Assembly (NCBI GenBank): GCA_965214085.1
Contig: OZ243937.1
Span: 124,001-188,000 of the forward strand
Direction of reading: 5' to 3'
DNA length: 64,000 bases
DNA from: UBA6055 sp965214085
GTDB taxonomy: Bacteria > Chloroflexota > Anaerolineae > Aggregatilineales > Phototrophicaceae
Positions within the stretch are counted from its first letter, which is position 1. Each line of letters opens with the position of its first letter. This document shows positions 42,831 through 52,412 of this stretch, one piece after another. The notes under the pieces are model-generated. The model saw nothing but the letters and a program-made list of their open reading frames with translations, ran no database searches and was not told the origin of the DNA. Position numbers and translations under genes: made by a program.

Positions 42831-43973
42831 TTAATCCACCACGATCAACTCCTGCCAGCCGTTGGTCAGCTTCTCGCCGCCGCCGGGCCGCGCCACCACA
42901 ATATCCTCGACCCGCGATGAATAGCTGTTGATCTGCATGATGCTCGGCTCGATCGTGAAGCACATGCCATCTTCCAGCGGCGTCTCATCGCCCATGGTCA
43001 AGAATGGCGGCTCGTGCACATCCATGCCGATGCCATGCCCCAGCCGATGCCGGAAGGCCTCGCCATAGCCGGCGTCTTCGATCACTTTTCGCGCCGCCGC
43101 GTCGGCATCGCTCGTGGTCGCTTCGCCCGCCTTGAGCGCTGCGATTCCCGCCGCCTGCGACGCCATCATCACATCGTAGACCCGCTGCGCCTCTTCATCC
43201 GGCTCGCCGAAGAATACCGTGCGACCAAAGTCGTAGCACCAGCCTTCATAGATGCCGCCGAAGTCGAACAAAATCGATACTGGCGGGTCGAGCTGACGAT
43301 GCCAGCTTTCCATGCGCGCGCCGAAGAGCAGCGGGTGATCGGGGCCCGAGTTATACAGCGAGGTCGTGAACGATTGGCCCAGCGAGCCGTGTTTCCGCAG
43401 CTGATAATTGACCTCTTCCACGATTTCCAGCTCGGTCATGCCATGCCGCAGCGACTTGAGCGTATCGGCGAATGCGGCTTCGGTGATGCGCCCGGCCTGT
43501 TTCAGCAACTCAATGTCGGCCGCGGACTTGATGACCCGCATGGGGCGCAGCAGCGCGGTGGCCGAGAGCCAGGTCGCGCCCGGCAGCAGCGGCTGCAAAT
43601 GCGATACCGTCTCGCCCTTGGTGAAGTCGCTGATGGCCACGCGCGGATTATCCGGCAGCTTGAAGTCGTCCAATATGCCTTTGACCATTTCTGCTGGTAC
43701 ATCCCAATCGCCCAGAACGCGAATGTCGATGCCTTCCAGCCGGCTGAGCCCGCCGAACTCGGCCGACATGCGCGGCAGGGGCAGCACCGGCGCGTGATGC
43801 GGCGTGATCCAAGCGCCTTCCAGCCAGTCGCCCGGGTGGATGACGTGTCCATAATTGGGGAAATCACGCGGGACGCCGGTCAGGTACTGCAAGTCGGAAG
43901 ATATCGGGATGAAAGCCAAATCGGCATCTTGGCCCAGAATCTGTTGGAATTGCTGTAATCGCTCGCTGGACAT
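42831..43973 (-). CDS. M24 family Xaa-Pro aminopeptidase/dipeptidase
   Basis: 380 residues with the creatinase N-terminal domain (1-125) and a canonical pita-bread metallopeptidase domain. All five metal ligands can be placed: two Asp in LFDFGGIYEGWCYDFGRT, His in GHGIGMDVHEPP, Glu in FTIEPSIM and Glu in SRVEDIVV. It cleaves X-Pro bonds from short peptides in the cytoplasm. AAGGAG lies seven bases before ATG 43973; a further upstream ATG (44036) lacks such a site. Unlike the M24 homologue at 1882, the metal site here is intact. Confidence 0.92.
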   Translation of the reverse strand: MSSERLQQFQQILGQDADLAFIPISSDLQYLTGVPRDFPNYGHVIHPGDWLEGAWITPHHAPVLPLPRMSAEFGGLSRLEGIDIRVLGDWDVPAEMVKGILDDFKLPDNPRVAISDFTKGETVSHLQPLLPGATWLSATALLRPMRVIKSAADIELLKQAGRITEAAFADTLKSLRHGMTELEIVEEVNYQLRKHGSLGQSFTTSLYNSGPDHPLLFGARMESWHRQLDPPVSILFDFGGIYEGWCYDFGRTVFFGEPDEEAQRVYDVMMASQAAGIAALKAGEATTSDADAAARKVIEDAGYGEAFRHRLGHGIGMDVHEPPFLTMGDETPLEDGMCFTIEPSIMQINSYSSRVEDIVVARPGGGEKLTNGWQELIVVD

Positions 43974-44147
43974 GGGACGCTCCTTATGTAGTTCGAAGAG
44001 TGACACAATAGTAGCGCGTTTACTGGGATACGGCATGTTTTCCCGCAGCTTGCCCTGGCCGCTTACCCTACTTGGAATTTCGAGTCTCGCAGTTTTGGGT
44101 TACGATGGTCGCAAGTGTTATGTCAAACTGAACGAGGCGCTAACCTG

Positions 44148-45152
44148 ATGAAGTCTGTTCTGATTAGTCTGCTGGTTTTGCTGCTGCTGGCGCCGGCTGC
44201 GCATGCGAGCGATGGCAAGTTCGCCCCTTGTACCACGGCTGATCTCGAGACACTCCAGCGGCTCGAATCCGTCTTTGACGCGCTGCTGGTGCAAGGGACG
44301 CGCACACGCAACCCCGCGCTGCTGCGCTACCTGGTCGAGCGGCAATATGAGTGGCGTCTGGGTTTGAACGACGACTTGCCCCGCTGCGCCGAAGCCTTTG
44401 AGATCGGCTGGCTGATGAGCCAGGTCAGCGGCGACGCGGTGGCGGTAGCGGCATTGAAGCTGGCGGAGCAAGACAGCGGCTGGGTGATGCAACCCATGGA
44501 AAGCGGACAGGCTCGCGCGGAAGAACTGCTGCAAGACTTGATGGAAGCTGTGGACGGCGGCGAGCTGACGCCTCAATCGCTCGATGATGCCGCCGCAGAC
44601 TGTTCCGATGAGCAGTTGGCAATACTCGCGCCGGGCATCTTGACCGGCTTTCAAGATAGCGGCGCTATGGCTCTGGCGGTGACCACGCCGGAAGCATTCT
44701 CCGATTATGCCTCCGGTTATCTCGATTGGCGAAGTGAAGTTTGGCAGCACTTGCCGCATTGCAATGAGGCGGTTGAGTTCAGCTTGCTGATGAACCAAAT
44801 CCTGGGCGATTTTGTCGCGTTGTTTCTGTACCGCTTCAATGGCGTTGCCGCTGAGGAAAACCCGTTGACAGCGCAGATCCAAAGCGAATTGGATAGATTC
44901 GCCAGCAAAATGGAAGACCTGGTGGCCGCCCTGGACCGCAACCGGACGGTGCTTGCCTATGTCGTCGTGGGCGACCATGGCGCCAATATCCGCGCTTGCC
45001 CGACTACGACTTGTGACATCTTGACTTTCTATGAGCGGGGGATGGAGCTGCGGGTCATTGATGACACGGGCGAATGGTATGAGATTCGTTTGGACAACGG
45101 CGAAACCGGCTACATCGCCAGCTTCCTCGCCAGCATGAATCCTGAGAGCTGA
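44148..45152 (+). CDS. Secreted protein with two tandem novel repeats and a C-terminal SH3b domain
   Basis: 334 residues: signal peptide (MKSVLISLLVLLLLAPAAHA), then two copies of an about 90-residue helical unit, then an SH3-like domain (about 265-330, with AYVVVGDHGANIRACPTTTC and GEWYEIRLDNGETGYIASFL). The copies share the pattern W-R, LPxCxEAxE, LMxQxxGD: first LPRCAEAFEIGWLMSQVSGD, second LPHCNEAVEFSLLMNQILGD. Paired Cys residues suggest disulfides outside the cell. SH3b domains often bind peptidoglycan or peptides. I do not know the repeat; Chloroflexota surface proteins seem the nearest style. Confidence 0.8.
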   Translation: MKSVLISLLVLLLLAPAAHASDGKFAPCTTADLETLQRLESVFDALLVQGTRTRNPALLRYLVERQYEWRLGLNDDLPRCAEAFEIGWLMSQVSGDAVAVAALKLAEQDSGWVMQPMESGQARAEELLQDLMEAVDGGELTPQSLDDAAADCSDEQLAILAPGILTGFQDSGAMALAVTTPEAFSDYASGYLDWRSEVWQHLPHCNEAVEFSLLMNQILGDFVALFLYRFNGVAAEENPLTAQIQSELDRFASKMEDLVAALDRNRTVLAYVVVGDHGANIRACPTTTCDILTFYERGMELRVIDDTGEWYEIRLDNGETGYIASFLASMNPES

Positions 45153-45190
45153 CGCAAATCACGACCTTGCCAAGAGAGATACCCTGTTAA

Positions 45191-45898
45191 ATGACGCAAG
45201 CCATTCTGTTCGACCTGGACGACACGCTCTTTAGCCTGAGCGGCTGCGAGGCGCATGCGCTGCGGCGTACGCTGGATGGCGCCGGGCTCTTGATGTCCAT
45301 GCCGGCCGATTTCACGCAGACTTTCGCGGCGATCAGTTCCGGCTATTGGGCGGCGCGAACTGCCGACGGCGACACGCAGCATACACGCGCGCAGATCATC
45401 GAATTGAGCTGGTGTGATTTTCTGGCGCGCCTCGGCTTGGATGTGAGCCGTGCGCCGAAGCTCGCCACGGAGTTTTGGGCCGCCTTCTGCGCTTCAAGCG
45501 CGCTGAATCCCGGCGCCCGAGAAGTAGTGGAGGGTCTGGCGCAACACTTCCGGCTGGGCATGATCAGCAACGGCTACAGCGATTCCCAGCGCGGGCGACT
45601 GGCGGCGGCGGGCTGGCGCGACCGCTTTGATCCGCTGCTCATCTCGGAGGAAGTGGGCTTGGCCAAACCGGACGCGCGCATCTTCGACATGGCTTTGGAG
45701 CAGCTTGACCTGGCTCCCGAAGACGTCCTTTATGTCGGCGATTCGCTCAGCCATGACCGCGAAGGCTGCCTGCGCGCCGGCATCAGCTTCTGCCACCTGT
45801 GCCCTGACGCTGCCCGCGACGCCGGCCTGCCTGCTGTGCAATATCGCATCGGGCGCCTGAGCGAGTTAGCGCCGCTATTGTTGACGAAAAAACAATGA
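45191..45898 (+). CDS. HAD-superfamily hydrolase
   Basis: 235 residues with the full set of HAD motifs: I FDLDDTLF, II MISNGYS, III/lysine GLAKPDARIF, IV YVGDSLSHDREG. The cap is an alpha-helical C1 type (residues 15-95). These are phosphatases of small metabolites, phosphoglycolate- or nucleotide-like; the exact substrate is not evident. It lies 38 bases after the SH3b gene and converges with the SIS gene. Confidence 0.9.
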   Translation: MTQAILFDLDDTLFSLSGCEAHALRRTLDGAGLLMSMPADFTQTFAAISSGYWAARTADGDTQHTRAQIIELSWCDFLARLGLDVSRAPKLATEFWAAFCASSALNPGAREVVEGLAQHFRLGMISNGYSDSQRGRLAAAGWRDRFDPLLISEEVGLAKPDARIFDMALEQLDLAPEDVLYVGDSLSHDREGCLRAGISFCHLCPDAARDAGLPAVQYRIGRLSELAPLLLTKKQ

Positions 45899-45914
45899 CA
45901 GCGTGACAGTCGGG

Positions 45915-46949
45915 CTATTCGGTGATCGTTACCTTGGACAAGCCGCGCGGCTTATCGACCTCGTAGCCGCGTGCCAGCGCCTGCTGCATGGCGTAAACTT
46001 GCCCGGGCATCACGCTCAGTATCGGGCTCAGCCACTCCGGCACAGTCGGGATGGGCAGCGCTTTTGTACCGGCGCGCAGCAAATCTTCGTCATCGCTGAT
46101 GATCAAGGTCTCGGCGCCCCGCTCGTTCAGGTCCGTCGCCATATCCGCCATACCCGCGAGCGTTCTGCCCTGCGGCGCTACTAAAATGACCGGATGCCCG
46201 CGGTCGATCGCCGCAACGGGCCCGTGGCGAAAGTCGGCTTCGCTGTAGCCCTCGCTGGCGATATAGGTCAGCTCCTTGACCTTCAGGCTGATTTCGCGGG
46301 CGGTGGCGTAATTAAAGCCGCGCCCCAGCGTGACCAGCTTGTCGCTGTAGCGATAACGCTCGGCCCAGTCGGCAATTCGCTCACAGCGCCGTAGAGTTTC
46401 CCGGGCCAGGCCCGGCAGGGCGGCCAGGTCGTCCCATCGGTAGGGCTCTTGCGCCAGCGCGCTCGCCAGCATGGCGATGACGGTCAGTTGCGCCGTGTAA
46501 GTCTTGGTGGCGGCCACGCTGAATTCGCGCTCCGCTCGTAATGGCAGGTGCAGCTCAGCCGCCCCCGCCAGCGGAGAATCGTCGAAGTTGGTGATGGCCA
46601 GCGTCAGCGCGCCCATACGCCGGGCATCCGACAGCACCGCGCGCACATCTTCCGCCTTGCCCGACTGGCTGATGCCGATGACCAGCGCCTGCGACAAGTT
46701 CGCTGGCTTCTCATAAACCGTGTGCAGCGACGGCGTGGCTAACATCACCGGCAGGCGCAAGGCATGGCCAAAAAGGTATTGCGCGTAACAGGCGGCGTTG
46801 TCCGATGTGCCCCGCGCCGCGATACATACGAATGGCGGGTTAAAGTCGCGGATGGCCGCTGCTGCCGCTGCCGTGTCGGCTCGGCCATCGTCGGTGAGCA
46901 GGCGCTCAATGACGGCTGGCTGTTGGGCAATTTCAGCTTTTAAGTGCAT
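45915..46949 (-). CDS. SIS-domain aminosugar-phosphate isomerase/deaminase (GlmS C-terminal type)
   Basis: 344 residues with two SIS domains and no glutamine-amidotransferase domain. Visible signatures: IAARGTSDNAACYAQYLFGH and IGISQSGKAEDVRAVL for sugar-phosphate binding, SVAATKTYTAQLTVI, EVKELTYIASEGYSEADFRHG-type helices (here KVKELTYIASEGYSEADFRH), and the family tail DKPRGLSKVTITE. Such proteins act as glucosamine-6-phosphate deaminases (NagB-II) or ketose-aldose isomerases. It is third in an operon after a second SIS protein and a GH20 enzyme. Confidence 0.88.
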   Translation of the reverse strand: MHLKAEIAQQPAVIERLLTDDGRADTAAAAAAIRDFNPPFVCIAARGTSDNAACYAQYLFGHALRLPVMLATPSLHTVYEKPANLSQALVIGISQSGKAEDVRAVLSDARRMGALTLAITNFDDSPLAGAAELHLPLRAEREFSVAATKTYTAQLTVIAMLASALAQEPYRWDDLAALPGLARETLRRCERIADWAERYRYSDKLVTLGRGFNYATAREISLKVKELTYIASEGYSEADFRHGPVAAIDRGHPVILVAPQGRTLAGMADMATDLNERGAETLIISDDEDLLRAGTKALPIPTVPEWLSPILSVMPGQVYAMQQALARGYEVDKPRGLSKVTITE

Positions 46950-46969
46950 AGTTTCCTCGCGGGCTGCGC

Positions 46970-48520
46970 TCAGTCGTCAAGCGGCCGATAATTGACGCCC
47001 ATGATATCCAGCGCGGGCAAATGCCGCCGCAATCGCGCGACCAGAGCGTCGTAATCTCGCTGCTCGGGATGATGCCAAAGCACGTCAGCGATGGCGATGG
47101 CGCGCGGGAACACCATGTATTCGACATGATCGGACTGCGGCATGTACTCGGTCCAGATATTGCCTTGGCCGCCCAGAATATGCTGCCGCTTGTCCGCCGC
47201 GATTTGCTTGGGCACAACCTCGTATTGCCAGACTTGCTTCAAAGGCAGAATGGCCGATATCGCCGGCGGTTCGCTGTCGGTGTCTTCGGATTGGTAGTAG
47301 TCCAGATAGCAGTAGGTGTTGGGCGTCATGATGACATCGTGGCCGGCATTGGCCGCGGCGATGCCGCCATCGCTGCCGCGCCAGGTCATGACGGTGGCCT
47401 TAGGCGCCAGCCCGCCCTCAAGAATCTCGTCCCAGCCCACCAGGCTGCGCCCGCGGTCGTTCAGCCAGGCTTCGATCTGGCGGATGAACCAGCTTTGCAG
47501 CTCATGCTCATCAGCCAGCCCCTCGGCCTTGATGCGCTCCTGACATGCCGGGCAGGCTTCCCAGCGCGCTTTTGGCGCTTCGTCGCCCCCGATGTGAATG
47601 TACTTTGAAGGGAAGAGCTCCAGCACTTCGCTCAATACATCTTTTAAGAAGGTGAAGACCTCGTCCTTGCCGGCGCAGAAGATGTCTTCGGCGATGCCCC
47701 AAGTCCGGCGAACTTCGTAGCCCTCGCCGACGCAGCCCAACTGCGGATACGACGCCAGCGCGGCCACGCCATGCCCGGGCAATTCAATCTCCGGCATAAC
47801 GGTGATTCCGCGCTCGGCGGCATAGGCGACCACTTCCCGCACCTCCTCCTGCGTGTAATAGCCCCCATGCGGGACGCCGTCATATTGATCCCTAGTGCCG
47901 GCTACGACAGATTCCGCCCTGTGCGCGCCGATCTCGGTCAAGCGCGGATACTTCTTGATTTCGATGCGCCAACCCTGGTCTTCGGTCAGGTGCCAGTGGA
48001 AGATGTTGAACTTATAAAATGCCAGCATGTCGATGAATTTTTTGATGAAAGCGAGCGGGAACATGTGCCGGCCGACGTCAAGATGCAAGCCGCGCCAGCC
48101 GAATGCGGGGCTGTCGTTTATTTGTACGCAAGGGAGCGTCCACGTTTCGTCCACGACCGTTTCATCCGAGAGAATCTGCGGGGAAAGCAATTGCCGCAGC
48201 GTCTGCATGCCATGCAGAAAGCCGCCGCCATGCGCTGCGCTGATGATGACGCGGCCTGATTCTACATTTAGCGCGTAGTGCTCGGCGCCAAGCACAGCCT
48301 CGGATCTTACCAGCAAGATGGCGTTCTGCGCGTCGGGCAGCAGCTCGCCATCGAGCGCCTGTACTGGCAGCCCAAAGCCGGTTGCCGGGCGCAGATATGC
48401 CGCCAGCATGTCGCCGAGCTCGGCGTCTTCGGCGAAGATGCGCGTATGCTGGTTGATCGTGAAGTTGCCGCTTTTGCGCTCCAGTTGGCGCGGCTGCGGA
48501 AAGAGGGTAATTTCGGTCAT
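46970..48520 (-). CDS. Beta-N-acetylhexosaminidase, glycoside hydrolase family 20
   Basis: 516 residues. It has a GH20b N-terminal domain (to about 125) and a TIM-barrel domain that opens GWRGLHLDVGRHMFPLAFIK and NIFHWHLTEDQGWRIEIKKY. The substrate-assisted pair Asp-Glu is in HIGGDEAPKARW, and the tail has GGQGNIWTEYMP. It removes terminal GlcNAc/GalNAc from chitooligosaccharides or muropeptide sugars. There is no signal peptide, which points to hydrolysis of imported oligosaccharides. It lies between two SIS genes, and nagA is divergent. Confidence 0.95.
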   Translation of the reverse strand: MTEITLFPQPRQLERKSGNFTINQHTRIFAEDAELGDMLAAYLRPATGFGLPVQALDGELLPDAQNAILLVRSEAVLGAEHYALNVESGRVIISAAHGGGFLHGMQTLRQLLSPQILSDETVVDETWTLPCVQINDSPAFGWRGLHLDVGRHMFPLAFIKKFIDMLAFYKFNIFHWHLTEDQGWRIEIKKYPRLTEIGAHRAESVVAGTRDQYDGVPHGGYYTQEEVREVVAYAAERGITVMPEIELPGHGVAALASYPQLGCVGEGYEVRRTWGIAEDIFCAGKDEVFTFLKDVLSEVLELFPSKYIHIGGDEAPKARWEACPACQERIKAEGLADEHELQSWFIRQIEAWLNDRGRSLVGWDEILEGGLAPKATVMTWRGSDGGIAAANAGHDVIMTPNTYCYLDYYQSEDTDSEPPAISAILPLKQVWQYEVVPKQIAADKRQHILGGQGNIWTEYMPQSDHVEYMVFPRAIAIADVLWHHPEQRDYDALVARLRRHLPALDIMGVNYRPLDD

Positions 48521-48549
48521 GTTGGTTTGGTCCTTCTTCTAAACCTTTG

Positions 48550-49590
48550 TCAGATGTCATCCAGAGAGACCACGGCGCTGAGCTGATGCGGTTGATCAGG
48601 ATCGCAGCCCTTGAACATAGCGCGCTGGTAAGCCAGCAATTGCAGCGCCGGCAGGTACAAAACCGGCCTACACCAGGCCGGCAGGTCTGTTGGCAAGACG
48701 ACTTGATGCTGATGCCCGCCGGCTTCCCGCCCAATCGCCAGCACCGTCGCGCCCATGTCCGCCATTTCCTGCAGCACAAGGCTCTCTTGCCGGGCAGCGT
48801 CCGGCGAGACCAGGCCAATGATCAGGCTGTCCGCGCCGACCATCGACATCGGCCCATGGCGAAACTCCAGCGTGTGATAGGCTTCGCTGTAGGACAGCGA
48901 CATCTCTTTCATCTTGAGCATGGCTTCGCAGGCGATGCCGTAGAGCGCGTCCGAGCCTAGGAAGAAAAACTTCTGTATGGCGCCATTCTCGCCCAGCGAC
49001 CGAGCCAGGTCGCCACAGCGCTCCAGCAGGTGGCGGCAAATGGCGGGCAGCGGACGGCTGGCGGCGAGATCTTGGCCGGCGATCAGGGCGGCTAGCTGCT
49101 GCGCGGCGACCAACATAGAGCTGAAAGAGCGCGTCTGGGCGACGCTCTTTTCCTGCGCCGCGTCTATCGCAATGACGAAGTCCGCGCTTGCGGCCAACGG
49201 GCTGGCGCTGTTACAGGTCACGGTGATGACGGGACCGCCCGCGTTTGCCTGGAATTGTTCCTGCGCGCGAACGGTTTCCGTGGTGCTGCCAGAGCGCGAT
49301 ACGCTCAGCAGCAGGCAGCGCCGGCCGGTCCGGTAAAGCGACCGCGGATGCAGCAGCAACTCCGAAGCCGGGCAGGCCAGCGCGTCTAGTCCGGCTAGGC
49401 GCAGCAGGCGCGCGGCGGTCAGCGCCAAATAATAGGTCGAGCCACAGCCGGTGACGATGACTGTGTCGAATGCGCCGGGATCCAGCAGCGATTGCAGCTG
49501 CCGCTCCCCGGGGTCGAAGGCGGCCAGCGCCTCAGCCCAGACATCCGGCTGGCTCAAGATTTCCCGCAACGTGTGCTGGCCCGCAACCAT
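48550..49590 (-). CDS. SIS-domain sugar isomerase/deaminase (AgaS/GlmS-like)
   Basis: 346 residues. Double SIS layout: VIVTGCGSTYYLALTAARLL, LLLSVSRSGSTTETVRAQEQ, KEMSLSYSEAYHTLEFRHGP and the late CDPDQPHQL. It is distinct from, but related to, the protein at 45915. It likely deaminates or isomerises amino-sugar phosphates (GalN6P/GlcN6P). Start at ATG 49590; the open frame extends 26 codons further without a better signal. The upstream gap (49591-50043) is filled by a MITE-like element. Confidence 0.88.
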   Translation of the reverse strand: MVAGQHTLREILSQPDVWAEALAAFDPGERQLQSLLDPGAFDTVIVTGCGSTYYLALTAARLLRLAGLDALACPASELLLHPRSLYRTGRRCLLLSVSRSGSTTETVRAQEQFQANAGGPVITVTCNSASPLAASADFVIAIDAAQEKSVAQTRSFSSMLVAAQQLAALIAGQDLAASRPLPAICRHLLERCGDLARSLGENGAIQKFFFLGSDALYGIACEAMLKMKEMSLSYSEAYHTLEFRHGPMSMVGADSLIIGLVSPDAARQESLVLQEMADMGATVLAIGREAGGHQHQVVLPTDLPAWCRPVLYLPALQLLAYQRAMFKGCDPDQPHQLSAVVSLDDI

Positions 49591-49675
49591 CGCAAATGCC
49601 CCGCGGATTTTATGGTGAAGCTTAATTGTAGCAGAAGCGCCGCAACTGGATAAAAATATATTGCGCATGGATGCC

Positions 49676-49957
49676 GGGCAATCACATCAAAACTGGCATC
49701 CGCTGCGACGTGCAAAATTAAACTGAAATTTAACCACAGCGACACAGAGAGCACAGCGAAAAGTCTATCATATATAGGTATTGTGAAATTGCGCTTCAAT
49801 TTTGAACCCATTTTTGAATCCTGCCGAAGCCTGTCGAAATATGTAGGGGCGAGCCTTGGCTCGCCCGTACGCAAGCAACATTGGATTTCATATTATGTGT
49901 GAGCCAATCCGTGACTTGCGAGCGACTGTGGTGGAAATAATTTTGTCTGCGATTGCC
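49676..49957. mobile_element. MITE-like element 2, copy 2 (with a nested hairpin module)
   Basis: The left end GGGCAATCACATCAA matches the 23790 copy in 14 of 15 bases; the right end, ...TGCGATTGCC, is only a partial inverted match. The shared core (AAGTCTATCATATATA then ATTGTGAAATTGCGCTTCAA) lies at 49771-49807. A GTAGGGGC hairpin (49842-49870) sits inside, apparently inserted later. The gap has no gene. Confidence 0.55.
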
Positions 49958-50043
49958 TTGGCGCAAGACTGTATCCCGCATAGAAGCGCAGGCAGTAGCT
50001 GCTATACTCTCTCGACCGCATCAATCAGACAGGCAGGGAAATT

Positions 50044-51204
50044 TTGTCGCGCACTTTCATTGAAAACGGCGTCATCTGGCAAGATGGTCAATTCATCAGC
50101 GGTCACACGCTGATCGTCTGCGACGGGCGCATAAGACGGCTGAGCCCGGCAGCGGATGTGGTTGCGCGTCCGGCTGACCAGCGCCTGGATGCTGGCGGCC
50201 GTTTTGTCCTGCCCGGCTTCATCGACTTGCACTTTCACGGCAGTAGCGGTTTCGATGTGATGGACGCGTCGGCGGCGGCGCTGCAGGGGCTATGCGATTT
50301 TGTCGCGCGGCAGGGCGTAACCAGCTTCCTCGGCACGACCATGGCCGGCTCGCGCGGGCGCATTGAAGCCGCTCTGGCCGCCATGCGCGAATTCGCTGAT
50401 CGGCCGCATAGTCCGCTAATCGGCGCGCACCTCGAAGGACCCTACCTCAACCCCGCCTTCCGCGGTTCCCAGCCGGAAAGACACTTGCGCGCGCCACAGC
50501 CGGAAGAATACCTGCCCTGGCTGGATACAGGTCTGATCAAGCTGATTACGCTGGCGCCCGAGTTGGACGGCGGTATAGAGTTGATTCGGGCGGCTGTTGA
50601 GCGCGGCATTACGGTCTCGATGGGGCACAGCGGCGCGAGTTATGACGCCACGTTGGCATTCATCGCCGCCGGCCTGCGGCAGATTACGCATACCTTTAAC
50701 GGCATGGCGGGCATCCATCACCGGCAGCCTGGCCTCTTCGTGGCCGCCAGCGAGCAACCGCAGGTGAACTTGGAGGTCATCCCCGACGGCGTCCATGTGC
50801 ATCCGGCGGTCATCAGACTGCTGCTGAAGCTGGTCGGCGTCGACCGGGTGCTGGCGATCACCGACGCCATGCGGGCGGCCGGCCTGGCCGATGGCGAATT
50901 TGACATGGGCGCTGTGGAGGTGGTCGTGCGGGACGGCATCGCTCGCGATCGTTACGGCAGCTTGGCGGGCAGCACACTCACCATGTCGCAGGCGCTGCGG
51001 AACATGATGAGATTTTGCGATCTGTCGCTGGCGGAAGCGCTGCCCATGGTCACGCGGGTACCGGCGCGGGCAATAGGCCTGTATCCCCGCAAAGGTTCCC
51101 TGCAAGCGGGCGCCGATGCCGACCTGGTCATCTGGGATGCGCATAAGGGCGTGCACGCTACTTTGATCGGCGGCGAGCCGGTGTACCTGGCGCAAGAACG
51201 CTAA
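50044..51204 (+). CDS. nagA: N-acetylglucosamine-6-phosphate deacetylase
   Basis: 386 residues with the amidohydrolase barrel. H-x-H is in GFIDLHFHGSSGFD, followed by GAHLEGPYLNPAFRG, MGHSGASYDATL, HTFNGMAGIHHR, and the catalytic Asp in LAITDAMRAAGL. It deacetylates GlcNAc-6-P to GlcN-6-P, the substrate for the SIS deaminase encoded on the other strand. Start is a TTG with GGCAGGGAAATT upstream. Divergent to the SIS/GH20 operon across the element-filled gap, so the two may share control. Confidence 0.95.
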   Translation: MSRTFIENGVIWQDGQFISGHTLIVCDGRIRRLSPAADVVARPADQRLDAGGRFVLPGFIDLHFHGSSGFDVMDASAAALQGLCDFVARQGVTSFLGTTMAGSRGRIEAALAAMREFADRPHSPLIGAHLEGPYLNPAFRGSQPERHLRAPQPEEYLPWLDTGLIKLITLAPELDGGIELIRAAVERGITVSMGHSGASYDATLAFIAAGLRQITHTFNGMAGIHHRQPGLFVAASEQPQVNLEVIPDGVHVHPAVIRLLLKLVGVDRVLAITDAMRAAGLADGEFDMGAVEVVVRDGIARDRYGSLAGSTLTMSQALRNMMRFCDLSLAEALPMVTRVPARAIGLYPRKGSLQAGADADLVIWDAHKGVHATLIGGEPVYLAQER

Positions 51205-51226
51205 GCGCTGATTCGCGGGCGCGCAG

Positions 51227-52246
51227 TTAATACATCAAGCTGATATCCAGCAGATTTTCCAGCGGCTCGTCATTGAGATAGTGATTTAAGTTGCGGATGA
51301 AGAGCGCCGTCAGCTTGCCGTTTTCGGTATCGGCTGTGCTGGCGGAATGGTGGCTGATGATGACATTGGGCATGCCCCATAAGGGGTCGTCCGCCGGCAG
51401 CGGTTCCGGGTCGGTCACATCAAGCGCGGCCCCGCCTAGGCGCCCGACGCGCAGCGCCTGCTTCAGCGCGGGGTGATCGACCAGCGCGCCGCGAGCGATG
51501 TTGATTAGAACGGCGCCGGTCTTCATTAGCCCGATGCGCTCAGCGTTGAGCAAGCCATCGGTTTCCGGCGTATGCGGGGCGCAGAGGACCAGAAAGTCGG
51601 CTTGCGGCAGCATTTCGTCAAGCTGTTCCGGCGTGAATTGCGCGGCGATAGTTGGCGGCGGGTCAGTGCGGCTGCGGCGGCAGGCGAGCGCGCGCATGCC
51701 AAAGGTCTGGCATACTTGCGCGATATCGCGCCCGATGCGCCCCAAGCCGATGATGCCGACCGTAGTGCCGCGCAGCTCGGTATTATTGAAGCGTTGCCAG
51801 TGGCGGTCGCGCTTCTGGGCGTCCATCACCGCGTAATTCTTGCTGAACATCAGCATCACCATCAGGCAGTATTCGGCGAGCGGGCGCGCGTGTACGCCGC
51901 TGGCAGTGGTGAAGCGCCAGCCCGTCTGATCGTACCCGTAGCGCTTGACCGCCTGGCCGATGCCCGCGCTGGTAGCTTGGATCCACCGTAGCTTGGGCGC
52001 CAGTGTCGGCAGCTCTTCGCGATGACTGTGGTCGAAATCAAAGAGTATCTCGGCCTCCGCCAGCAATTCGCGCCACTCCGCTTCTTCGGCGGGCGTGCGT
52101 CCGACTGGCGCGGTGTGGTCGGCCTGGAAGCGCGGCGCGCCGATCAAATCCGGACGATATACGATGTCCACCGCCGGGACTTTGGCGCGGATGCGGTCAA
52201 TGTGCTCGGGCTCGAGATATGAGGCGATCAGCGCTTTGGGTCGCAT
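51227..52246 (-). CDS. D-2-hydroxyacid dehydrogenase (NAD-dependent)
   Basis: 339 residues. NAD-binding GTTVGIIGLGRIGRDIAQVC, catalytic Arg in LINIARGALVDHPAL, Glu in TDPEPLPADDPLW and His in IISHHSASTAD give the complete D-hydroxyacid dehydrogenase set. An N-terminal substrate domain occupies 1-100. The adjacent amino-sugar locus and sugar-acid theme suggest a glyoxylate/hydroxypyruvate-type reductase, but the substrate is not fixed. Single gene; start MRPKALIASYL at 52246. Confidence 0.92.
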   Translation of the reverse strand: MRPKALIASYLEPEHIDRIRAKVPAVDIVYRPDLIGAPRFQADHTAPVGRTPAEEAEWRELLAEAEILFDFDHSHREELPTLAPKLRWIQATSAGIGQAVKRYGYDQTGWRFTTASGVHARPLAEYCLMVMLMFSKNYAVMDAQKRDRHWQRFNNTELRGTTVGIIGLGRIGRDIAQVCQTFGMRALACRRSRTDPPPTIAAQFTPEQLDEMLPQADFLVLCAPHTPETDGLLNAERIGLMKTGAVLINIARGALVDHPALKQALRVGRLGGAALDVTDPEPLPADDPLWGMPNVIISHHSASTADTENGKLTALFIRNLNHYLNDEPLENLLDISLMY

Positions 52247-52412
52247 TGGACGCGCTCGCTTGACTTTGGCTTCGACTTTACTCTAATCGAAAGCGCCCTG
52301 GCTGCAAAGCCTGACACTGGACGCGGCGGGTTGGGCTGGCTGGCGCAACCATCGGCGCTGCGCTTCTGCTATGCTAGGGTAGGGGCGCGACAAAGACAGA
52401 AAATGGAGAACC

